Source: Theobroma cacao (taxonomy: Eukaryota; Streptophyta; Magnoliopsida; Malvales; Malvaceae). From it: a stretch of DNA of 64,000 nt. The stretch spans positions 21,634,410 through 21,698,409 of the forward strand of contig NC_030854.1 in NCBI RefSeq assembly GCF_000208745.1, read 5' to 3'. A program made the position numbers and the translations under genes. This document shows, in pieces, positions 1-9,638 of this stretch. Under the pieces are notes generated by a model. That model had not been told where the DNA came from. It did not search any database and saw only the letters and a program-made list of their open reading frames with translations. Numbering within the stretch: position 1 is the first letter of the stretch; each line of letters opens with the position of its first letter.

Positions 1-993
1 GATCTCAACAAGAAGGATGAATGATCTGCTTTGAATGTAAGAAATCATGACATTTCAAATTTGAATGTCCAATATTGAAGGAAGAATCTTTAAAAAGAAT
101 GAAGAAACCAAAAAAAGCAATGGTGGTAGCAATTTGGTCCAATAATGACTTTTCAAGCTCAAAAAAAGAAAAAGAAAAGTTAGAAGTAAGAGCCAATTTT
201 TGCTTAATGGCAAAAGAAGAAGAAATTAAGGTTGAGCAAGGACAAAAGGACCAATGTTTGGAAGCTCATCCAAAGAACAGGTAGCCTTAGTACCTGGACA
301 ATGGTTGCTCAAGGCACATGATCAGGAATGAAAGCTTGTTTGTCAAGCTTGATAGAAGAAGAATGGTAGTGTTTCCTTTGGTGATGACTCTAAGGGTATT
401 ATCCAAGGAATTGGACCCATTGGTAACACATCTAAAACTTAAATCAGGCATGTCTTATTTGTTAAAGGTTTAAAACATAATATGCTAAGCATTAGTTAGC
501 TTTCTGATAGAGGTTTTAAAGTATGCTTTGATTCCCATGCATGTCAAGTGATTGATGTTAACACTAACAATGTAACATTCATTGGCAAAAGAATTAAGAA
601 TATGTATGTCATTTTTATTGATGAAATTAAATCTAGTGAATCATGCTTTATTGCCAATGATGTTTGCGATAGTTGGTTGTGGCATAGAACACTAGGACAT
701 GCTAGCATGCACACAATTTCAAAACTTTTGAGAAGAAACTTAGTAATTGGACTACCAACAATCTTATTTGAAAATGATTAAGTTTGAGATGCATGTTAAT
801 TTGGAAAATAAGTTAGAAGTTTCTTTAAATCTAAGAAAGTCATATCAACTTCTAGGCCACTTGAACTATTGGATATTGACTTGTTTGGACCAATCATTGT
901 TGCTAGTTAAAGAGGTAAGTCATATGGCTTTGTTGTTGTTGATGATTACTTTAGATATACATGGGTATATTTTCTTGCTCATAAAAATGATGC
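1..993 (+). pseudogene. Sirevirus-like Ty1/copia gag-pol fragment
   Basis: Decayed piece of a copia polyprotein that runs in from the left edge. In order it shows a gag zinc-knuckle remnant near 30-70 (CFECKK followed by a stop), a basic linker, the protease active-site region near 290-320 (a D-N-G triad where the family has D-S-G, then CSRHMI), the pre-integrase motif near 670-760 (WLWHRTLGHASMHTISKLL), and the start of the integrase core up to about 990. It is a sister copy of the element at 50300-58543 but lacks roughly 500 bp between zinc knuckle and protease, including the gag coiled coil. It has several frameshifts and stops. It ends exactly where the LTR of element A begins, inside a stretch that reads on as integrase in the sister copy, so A probably inserted here; the rest of this copia is not on the other side of A. 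Confidence 0.85.
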
Positions 994-3900
994 TATAATA
1001 CCCCGTACTTTGATATGGTGACTAATAAAGCTTATTGGATGCCAATTAAGGTATAATAAGGTATTTTGGGTACCAAAGAGACAAGAAAAATTTTTTGAAA
1101 TAAAATAATATTAAAATATTAATATTTAATCGAATGTCAAAATCAGTCATAAAGAAGGATCATATGGTTGCTCCAAGTGGGGGAGAAGAAGTACGAATGA
1201 ATTTTTGGAGATAAATGACATAAGTGAAAAACGCGTGTTTTTGTTAAGTCGAGCCAGTGCAGATAAGTAAATATTTAAATATTATGGTGATATCACGTTG
1301 AAGTGCAATTTCAATATTTTGGTGGTACACGTGCAGAGGAAGAATGATAGATGGAAATTGGAATTTTTAAACGTGTCAGAAGGATCAAATCGTAAAAGAT
1401 GAAAGTTGGAGGGTTACACAATACATAAAGGAAAGTTTGAGGATTTATGTGTAAATCTTAATATTTGGCATTAAATAGGAATTTATTTGTCAAATAAGAT
1501 TAGATTATGTGAAAATGTGAATTATACATAGGATTTGAATGGGTCAAAAAAAATAATAAATAATAATAATTAAATAAATATGGAGTAAAAGGTATTACAT
1601 GGCATAAAAGAATGAAGGAAAAAGGTGTGGAAATGCATGTGGCGGGTGGAAAAGAATTCAAGGCTTTTAACTTTGTGATTTTAGCATATGAAGTATAAGA
1701 AAGAAAAGTCAAAATAACCAATAAGTTGTGGGCAATTCGCCCATGAAAGGAAATGGAAGAGAAAAGATGAGAAAATAGTGAAATGGGGAAGAAAAGTCAA
1801 GTAAGGTGGCAGTAAGGTTCCAAGCAATTGTTGACTTGCATTCTAGCCACATGGCCGGTCAAAGAAGACAATAAAAGAAGAAGGAATGATGGAATGGGCG
1901 GTCACATGTAAAACAATAAAGAAAAATAAATAATAATAATAATAATAAGTAAATAAAAAAGAGAGTGGGCATAGCCCAATAAGAAAAGAATGGGTATGGC
2001 TCAATAGGAAGAAATGGGAAGAGCCCATGGAAAGGGCCCAATAGCAACAAATAAAGAAAAGTCCAAAAGAGAATAAAGGTAGAGACTTGGGCTTGGGCTA
2101 ACCTAGCCCAAATAGGTAAAAACTTTCTTACTTTCATTAGGCTTGTTATGAAGTTGGATTATTTGGGGCTAGTCCACTTGTTTAGTTAAATTTTGGTTAT
2201 TAATGGTATGAATTAAATTTAAATTACTTTAATACAATATTTAAAAATTGTATTAGGATGTGTCATAGGACTAAAGTAAAGAAGAAAATATGAAATTGAT
2301 GAATAGTGCTCAAGTGAAGTTAAGAAATTTTAAATGATTCGTTGTGAAGAATTATTGTTGTTGGAAGAATTTATTGGCATAATTTAGTTGAAAGTGTTAA
2401 GTTGAGTGGTATAATATTTGGAAAAAATAAGGAGAAATAATGTGGATTGAAATTGGAAAATAATTGGATAGATTTGAAATGACTGTGGTTGTCGTAAATA
2501 TAGTTAATATTGTGGAAATATAAGATGGATTTGAGCGAAAATTATTTAGAAAGGTTGAAGTAGGCATGTGACATCATGAATAAGTTGTCGGAGATATAAA
2601 ATAAGGAATTATGTAAGCAACTGATATAAGTAATTTCAGTAAAAATTTATTAAGATGTGAGTTAATTGAAGATGGTTTCATGGTAGGATGAAAAATATAA
2701 ATATGAGTAAGGATTAATTGATTGAAGTGCTGCCCGTATAAATATGTAATTAAATATATTGAGTTCGTATTATTGCTAAGAAGTGCAAAGATAAGGTTAG
2801 AGTACTGTGGTGGCGTGCCGGAGTAAATAACAAGCGACTGGCCAGTGAAAATAGTTAGAGATACCACCGAACAAATAACGACTTAATATCTCGTTGTTGC
2901 CAGGTGAGTGAACTTGTATTAAAATGTTTTGAGAGATACACATTTCTATTTGATTGAATCCTCTAAAATGTTTTATTGGTTTTTCTTCAAAAACTTGCAC
3001 GAGAACAAGCCCTTATGAAATGTTTTTATGTTATGAAATGGATAATGTGATGAATTCATATGTTTATGTGTAATGTTGATATATATATACTATGTCATAA
3101 ATGGTACCATTGTGTGACAAATGCAACCGTGCATGTGCGGGGTGAGTGTGCACTTGTCGATGATGATGGTGGTGAGGGAGATGGATGGTGATATTGTCCG
3201 GCTATGTGCACGATGTGGTGGGATGCACATGAGTTGGGTGAGGTGGGATGTCCGGCTATGTGCACGATGTGGTGGGATGCACATGAGCTGGGTGAGATGG
3301 GATGTCCGGCTATGTGCACGATGTGGTGGGATGCACATGAGCTGGATGAGATGCGGTGATATACTAGTTGATATGTTTAAGTATATGTATATGCAGTAGA
3401 AGGATTATGATTATAATATGTCATTATATGGCGTGATGAATCTTGAAAATTTCCCACTTACTTGTGAATTGATTTTATTGCAGCAAGAAACATTCTGTTT
3501 ATACTGCCTTGCTTGGATGATTGCTAGAAATTTCCTCTCTTTCCAATTTCATGCTGAATATGGTTCCTTCATCATTAAATGATTTAATAACCAGGGGTTA
3601 AATGGAGGGATTTTAATAAGAACTTGAACTAAGTTGCATTGTTTTCAAAGATGTGCATCATGATGTCTAAACCTTCCTCAACGTTGCTTGTTCCCTTCCT
3701 ATGTTCACTCATTGAGTTTGTACTCACGTTTTCAAAATTCTTGTTTTAGGTTTCCTAAGTGAAAGGTGGTTGGATCCTAGGACGAGGTGTTCCTCCCTAT
3801 CCATTGCTCGGTAGGTTTACCATAACATTAAATGTTAGCAACTTCACTTCGCTGACGGTCAAGTTCTAATTAAGTGTATATGAATACTTGTTGTGAAATG

Positions 3901-4133
3901 ATGAGATTCATTTGTCAAACTATATATGTGTATTATGGTATGATGCCATTCTGAATGCATAGTTGGGGTTTATGAATTGTTTTCAAAGGAACTATATTTG
4001 AATGTTACAAATTTTGAATTTTAAATGAGTATGGATTAATGTATAAGATCATGTAAGTAGGCTTGCTTGGGATTAGTGGGTCGAGTCCATTGGACCCTTG
4101 TGCCGATAATGGTATGGAAATTGGGTTGTGACA
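994..4133 (+). repeat. 5' LTR of element A
   Basis: Starts TATAATAC (the right LTR starts TGTAATAC, so the canonical TG has mutated to TA) and ends GGGTTGTGACA just before the primer-binding site. Against the right LTR it lacks about 600 bp that lie at 11195-11810 there; both deletion edges are A-rich. It contains a cluster of TGGGC/GCCCA motifs near 1965-2110 and three 54-bp tandem units at 3196-3357. In the first 95 bp it differs from the right LTR at about nine positions, all transitions by my count. Confidence 0.85.
3196..3357 (+). repeat. 54-bp tandem repeat, three units, each with an inverted repeat
   Basis: Units begin at 3196, 3250 and 3304 with GTCCGGCTATGTGCACG. Each unit holds ATGTGCA and, 13 nt later, TGCACAT, a perfect 7-bp inverted repeat that could fold as a hairpin. 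The right LTR of A has four units and the left-lying 5' LTR of element B also has four. Confidence 0.9.
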
Positions 4134-4137
4134 GACT

Positions 4138-4150
4138 TGGTATCAGAGCC
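4138..4150 (+). promoter_or_regulatory. Primer-binding site of element A (initiator tRNA-Met type)
   Basis: TGGTATCAGAGCC lies four bases after the LTR terminus. It is the standard complement of the 3' end of plant initiator methionine tRNA, used to prime minus-strand synthesis. The same site occurs in reverse in element B. Confidence 0.9.
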
Positions 4151-4371
4151 CTAGGTTTATATGAGTTTTAGGGATTCTTCTGTGGTCAGCGAAGTTTTTG
4201 GAGTCCGTGTAAAGTCTTGTCCTTGGATTGTGGGTGCTTAACGCAAGTCAAGGAAGGGAGGCTGCATGGGCCCCTACTTCATTTGAAACCTACTAGTTCT
4301 TATGATGTCTAGATGGATGAGTAATTAATACTTGATTGCGTATAGGTGGAGGTGTACAGGTTGCACACGCC

Positions 4372-4884
4372 GTGTCTAGAAGAACCGGTAGTCCTGATGC
4401 CCCTCATAGTGCTAGTGAGGGATCATTAAATTCCACTACCAGGAGCCAATGGCGCTCTGATCTAGGTAATTTGGAAGGTGACCCATACCGAATTCCTATT
4501 AACTAGATTTCCCCGAAAATAGAAGAGTGGTTTCGTGATAAGGAAAGCCTTGAGAGTAGCGATAGCCTTGAAAGTGAGGATAACTCTAACATTCAGGAAG
4601 CTATAAGAAATTTCCTTTTGAAGAGATCTAAGGAATGGCATAGGGAAAAGACGAAAGAGGCAATTGCAAAGGGGAATATTCATCCTAGGAAAGTATTTGC
4701 TGTCTGACACTTTCCTCCTAATTGTGGAATAGGTGCTGCGCCTGTGAGTAGTGAGGAATACAAGAGGATACAACAAGCTTTGGTTGAAGATAAAATGAGA
4801 AAATCTCAAGAGGAAGAGGAGGACCTGGAAAAGGATTAGTCGATGTGCTCGGATCAAGGCGACAAGGATCCTAAAGACACTTAA
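4372..4884 (+). pseudogene. Unrecognised 170-codon reading frame of element A
   Basis: Occupies the place where gag normally starts. In this copy the first codon is GTG where element B has ATG (MSRR). The frame runs 171 codons without an indel to a TAA, interrupted by a TAG, a TGA and a TAG that are sense codons in B. Features: serine/arginine-rich start, acidic Ser-Leu-Glu repeats (ESLESSDSLESED), a Lys/Glu-rich segment, HFPPNCGIGAAPVSS, and an acidic C terminus ending DQGDKDPKDT. I do not recognise a domain. Between EEWF and the end, A and B differ by about five synonymous and about seventeen amino-acid changes, which shows no purifying selection between these copies. It may be a gag remnant or an ancestral accessory frame; chance openness is possible. 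Confidence 0.45.
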
Positions 4885-6289
4885 TACCTTCTTTGAAGGT
4901 TGTATCACTCTAAGTCTAAGCAGATGCGGTGTTAGGGAAATAGTAGTAGTTATCTATACAAGGGAGTTAAGAGTTGACTTTTATTTTGTATGACTCGAAC
5001 GGATTATAAAGTAGTTGTTTGAATGACTAGATGTGTATGAAAATCTTTTGGTATGATAGAGGTAGACTAGTAATATAATTATTGAGGAAGGATATTCACC
5101 TTAGTGGCATGGTTGGTCACCTTAGATGATTATTAAGGATCGACGTAAGAAGTCATTAATGGTACAAACAACTACGAGACCTGACAAATGATTACCGATT
5201 AATTATGGAAAAGTAAAATTTGAAATCCCAGTTGCAGTTATAGTTTGGAAGGATATGGGAGAAATCAATGAGGATATAGGTGACACTTAGATTGGGTGAT
5301 GTGATTAAGTCAAGGATTGTAAAATTTAAGTATGAAGGGAACTACAAAATGATGCCATGACATTATAAGATGATAATTTGGTACAAATATGGAACTTGGG
5401 AGAAAGTGAATCCTTGATTTAATAAGATTGTGAATGTAGAGCGTGGAGAAAGTTGAACTATTTTCATGGCCATTTGTATTGAAAGTCAACAAAACTATTT
5501 GAGTTGCACGATAAGAAACACAATGAATTGTAAAGTATTAGGATGAATAATATGTTGACCAAAGTCAAATCCTAAGAAATAAAAGAGACAAGAGATTAAG
5601 CCTTGTTAAAGGCTAAGGAAAAGGTGAGTGAAGTGTTAGATGAATATATGAGAGATGGGTAAGGGATGTCAATACCAAGTGATGAAAGTGTGAATGAAGG
5701 ATTACAAGGGTGGTATAGAAAACGAGTTTATATAGAATGTCGTTGTGAGAATTTGCAATTCTTGTCTTGACTCAGTTAAATGAAAAGGGGTAGTAACCAC
5801 ACAAAGCCAATTTTGTGGCACACTAGAAACCTATGAAGATGAATTGGGAATTGAATGGACGAGTGTGTATTTATATGTCTTTAACAATAAGTGCATGTCT
5901 ATAGAACAATATATTCGAGATTTTAAGGAGCAAATAAGAGACTAAGTGTTTTAGGAATGCACAAACATCTTTGAGAAGAAATTTCTAATCATACACGGCA
6001 AGTATAAAATGTGGAATTTTTGAAATTTGCTGAGGAGCCTAATGGCTAAGTCACGGGTTAAGTGATCACATGCGGTGAGACATAAGTTTAAGATAGGTAT
6101 CCCCAAGAAAATACTTAAGAGGAGTTCTGCTATGGATATTGTGAAAGTAAGCATTAAGTTATGTGGTTATAAAGAGGAAGCCGTAAGTTGAAGGTGATAT
6201 TCATATTGACATTGAAAAGTACTTGAGGCATGCACGATTCAAATCAGTTTAAGTTTTAAGTGACTCATTAAGGTCAAAATGCAACAAGG

Positions 6290-6360
<71 letters not shown>

Positions 6361-6395
6361 TAGTANTGACTCATTAAGGTCAAAATGCAACAAGG

Positions 6396-6470
<75 letters not shown>

Positions 6471-7597
6471 TATGAAGAATAATTGAGAAATAAGGATGAC
6501 TTTTAGGGATGGTGGCATGGCAGAAGATGCAATGATCAAGTAAGAGATAAATCCTTAAAGGATCAATGAGATTATAAAGCATATATGGATACTGGATTGC
6601 AATTTAATGAAAATGACATTTAGCAAGTGAGATGTAATTAATGACATTGTGAGGCAAGGATATATAGTATGATAAAACTCAAGTATATAGTTGGAAATGA
6701 TATAAACGATATGAAGTTATGCATAGGCATAACAAGAATGTTGACATACACTATGAGGATTATTATATTGAATCTTGGATAAGGATGGGGATAAAAAAAA
6801 AAAATGTAGTCCAAGGCACGCGAACACATGGATCCTTATGCGTAACGAGGGATGTTGACATTTGGAAAATGCATGTACATACGTATATGTGAAATTGATG
6901 ACTTAACCATATGAGGTGAAGAATTGTTCTTAGTAATTTGAGATTTGAACTTCATGTATTTGATGAGTTGTATAGATGGTACAACGGCAAGAAGTTCCAT
7001 TAGAAGTTGAACTATGACGATATAAGGAATTTTGGGAAAAATAGTAAGAGAAATGAGATTAAAGAAATGTAATCCATGGCGTGAGAATAATTGAAGTATG
7101 TGGCGTAAATGCAAAATAAACCTGAAGCATGTGGGAATAATTGAAAGCATTAACTTTTCTCAACGTTGAGACTATGTACAGAAATGAATATGGCATGTTT
7201 GTAATGCTGAAGGCCACATAATAATGTATGGGAATAAAATGAATGAATCAATGTCGAGAAGTTTGGCAAGGAGCGAAATAATACGATGGTGATTAAGTAT
7301 ACATAAGTAAGTATAATATGTGATCGAAAACGGTATGATTGAGATGGAGTTATGGTTCAAATTTAATGATAGTGATAGAGGCATGTTTGAAGTGTCAATA
7401 TAAGAGATTATGATTGTGAAAGGTATTGCTGATTTGATTCTAAAGGAAAATAATAAACATAAGTGAGGTATTCAAATTGAACTGGAGGTGAACGAGGTGA
7501 ATAAATGGAATGTCCCTATAATGGGGGAAAAGGAATAAGATCATGGAGTGAGATTAATAACTCGACGTCGACGTGAATTCGAGGACGAATTCTATTT
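4885..7597 (+). other. Interior of element A, no recognisable domain
   Basis: This 2.7 kb stretch is alignable along its length with 15618-18202 of element B in reverse orientation. No zinc knuckle, DTG/DSG protease triad, YxDD box or integrase motif is visible in any frame. One frame from 5543 to about 6290 has stops that are only TAA or TGA, never TAG (see findings). A duplicated assembly segment lies at 6261-6465. The segment is interesting as a conserved non-coding interior or as a coding region decayed past recognition. Confidence 0.6.
6261..6465. repeat. Duplicated (TA)n(TG)n microsatellite around a single N
   Basis: The sequence TGACTCATTAAGGTCAAAAT plus a TA run and a TG run occurs twice, on either side of one N at 6366. 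Element B has the same locus once (16752-16811 in reverse) with a short TA run. This is the signature of two contig ends that overlap but were not merged. Confidence 0.85.
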
Positions 7598-7610
7598 AAG
7601 TAGGGGAGAC
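7598..7610 (+). promoter_or_regulatory. Polypurine tract of element A
   Basis: AAGTAGGGGAGAC abuts the TG of the right LTR. It primes plus-strand DNA synthesis in this class of element. Element B has a near-identical tract in reverse at 15605-15617. Confidence 0.85.
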
Positions 7611-8554
7611 TGTAATACTTCATACTTTGATGTGGTGACTAATAAAGCTTATTGGATGTCAATTAAGGCATAATAAGGTATTTTGGGTACCAAGGAGACA
7701 AGAGAAAATTTTTGGAATAAAATAATATTTTATTAATAAAATAGTATTAAAATATTAATATTTTATTCAGTGTCAAAATTTTCCATGAAGAAGGAGTATA
7801 TGGTCAATCTAAGTGGGGGAGAAGAAGAATGAGAAAATTTCAGAGAAAAATGACGTTAATGGGGCCGCGTGTCTTTATTAAGTAAAGATAGCGCGGGTAA
7901 ATAAATATTTTAAATATTATCGGGACACCGGGTTGGAGTACAAACTTTATACTTCGTTTGTACATGTGAAGAAAAAGGTAATCGAAGGAAATTAGAGTTT
8001 AAGAAATGTTGGAAGGAACCAATTGTAAAAGATGGAAGTTGGAGGAGTCACATGGTAAATAAGGAAAAGTTTAAGGACTTATTTATAATTTTGATATTTA
8101 AAGTTAAAAAGGAGAATTTTCTAACTAAGGAAGGCTAGGTTATGAGTAATATGAGATGTCCATGTGTGAGACCCTAACCTCTATAGGCTTGTAACTAGGC
8201 ATAGACGCCATAACAAGAGCTAAGGGTAGTTTCGTCATTTCCTTTAATAAGCTCCCAGAAGAAATTTTATTATATTTTAAGGTCTAAATAGGCGTAAGAT
8301 TGCATAAATGATATTTAATGATGAAAACACGAAGAAAACTAGAAGTTTCAATAATTTTCACAATAGGGGCAAAATGGTCATTTTTCACCTCGGGTTAGAA
8401 TTTTTAAGTTTTCATGAACCCGAACATTTCTAGACCATTATGGACCTTGTCCTAGTGTCAAAAGAGTAAAAAGATTTCATAAAAGATTGGAGGAGAATAA
8501 GCTAATTTATGGAGGGGCATTTTGGTAATTTAAGTGGAATGGATAAGCTTGGGC

Positions 8555-8562
8555 TATAAATA
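8555..8562 (+). promoter_or_regulatory. Putative TATA box of solo LTR H1
   Basis: TATAAATA in GGGCTATAAATATC. The same octamer in the same context is kept in the other family member at 30763-30770 although the LTRs have diverged, which supports a promoter role. Confidence 0.6.
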
Positions 8563-9382
8563 TCTCTTTCTTCCAGCAGCTCATACATTCTTCAGCAGCT
8601 TTTCTTCTTCTTCTCTTTCGTGTTGCTTCCCAACCTCCATGAAAGCTTGATAAGAAAGCTCCACAACCTTCCTTAAATAGCTCCAAATTTCATGCTTTTG
8701 GTGCACCCTTTCCATAAACCTTTGTGCTCTTCCATTCTCTCACTTTAAAACCCTTGAAAAATCTTGTTTCCATACTCTCTCTCACAAGTTAGGTGTTTTA
8801 GAGAGAGAAAGAGGAAGCTTTACAATAGTTTGGAGAATCGTTGGAAAGAATTTCAAAGTTTTAAAGCTATTAAGGTGAGTAGTAAATTTGAGTTAAAATT
8901 TTAGTGTTGAGAATGACTAGAGATTTGATTTGTGAATATTTTGTAGTTGAGATTGCTAATTCACTTTGGAATGATAGGATAGTGAAAATGGATAGAAATT
9001 TAATGGCCATTTGAAGTAAGCAAAGAGAAAGTTTTTGGACTCTATAAGTATGTGAATTAACATAATTGTGATGTTAATGTGATCATAGGTTCCAACGAAG
9101 CCACACCGTCCCAATTGGACCATTAGGGAAGTTAGAGTCGGTTAAAGGCTCAATAAACACCAATGAGTGGACGTGCATTTCAAAAATTGTTTTGGGAATG
9201 TAAACTTATTTGCACTATATACTTGAATGATTTTATTCAACTTTCTTTAAAAATGAGTGCTTTGGGAACAAGCTTTTGATAAATTGATTTTATGTTGTGA
9301 CATGTGGCTGTTATGGATGGTTGAACTACTACACTATGTTGATATATATATACAAATAATGTTCTGTATTGATATTGACCAG

Positions 9383-9508
9383 GCTATGTGCAAGTGGGAG
9401 TGCATATAAGCCGTTGCTGACTCAGCTATGTGCAAGTGGGAGTGCACATAAGCCATTGCTAACTTGACTATGTGCGAGTGGGAGTGCGCATATGCCATTG
9501 CATATGAG
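9383..9508 (+). repeat. 42-bp tandem repeat, three units, each with an inverted repeat
   Basis: Units start with CTATGTGCAAGTGGGAGTGC and recur every 42 bp. Each carries ATGTGC and, after about 10 nt, GCACAT (or GCGCAT, which would pair with one G-T wobble). The stem is the same as in the 54-bp units of the A/B LTRs. Confidence 0.85.
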
Positions 9509-9538
9509 ATGATGATGATGGGAGGGTGTACATGATGA

Positions 9539-9541
<3 letters not shown>

Positions 9542-9586
<45 letters not shown>

Positions 9587-9638
9587 NNNNNNNNNNNNNN
9601 NNNNNNNNNNNNNNNNNNNTATATATATATATATATAT
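9542..9638. repeat. TA dinucleotide run with a 33-base sequence gap
   Basis: An uninterrupted TA run surrounds 33 unknown bases at 9587-9619. The family member at 30370-32742 has TA followed by TG runs at the matching place, so the gap is an unresolved microsatellite. Confidence 0.95.

Noticed and set aside
3090..3338. Repetitive His/Ser-rich open frames over the 54-bp arrays
   Set aside because: Products of translating a tandem repeat whose unit length is a multiple of three; they follow the repeat, not a gene.
3196..3357. CRISPR-like array
   Set aside because: Units are contiguous 54-bp tandem repeats without unique spacers, inside a plant LTR, and no cas gene is present.
4462..4908. A 148-codon minus-strand open frame in element A, also open in element B (18179-18568, plus)
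   Set aside because: It lies opposite the Lys/Glu-rich sense frame, whose codons rarely give stops in antisense. No domain, and no reason to expect a coding strand against the element's own direction.
6249..6582. Open frames rich in Thr-His and Ile-Tyr
   Set aside because: Translation of TG and TA microsatellites.
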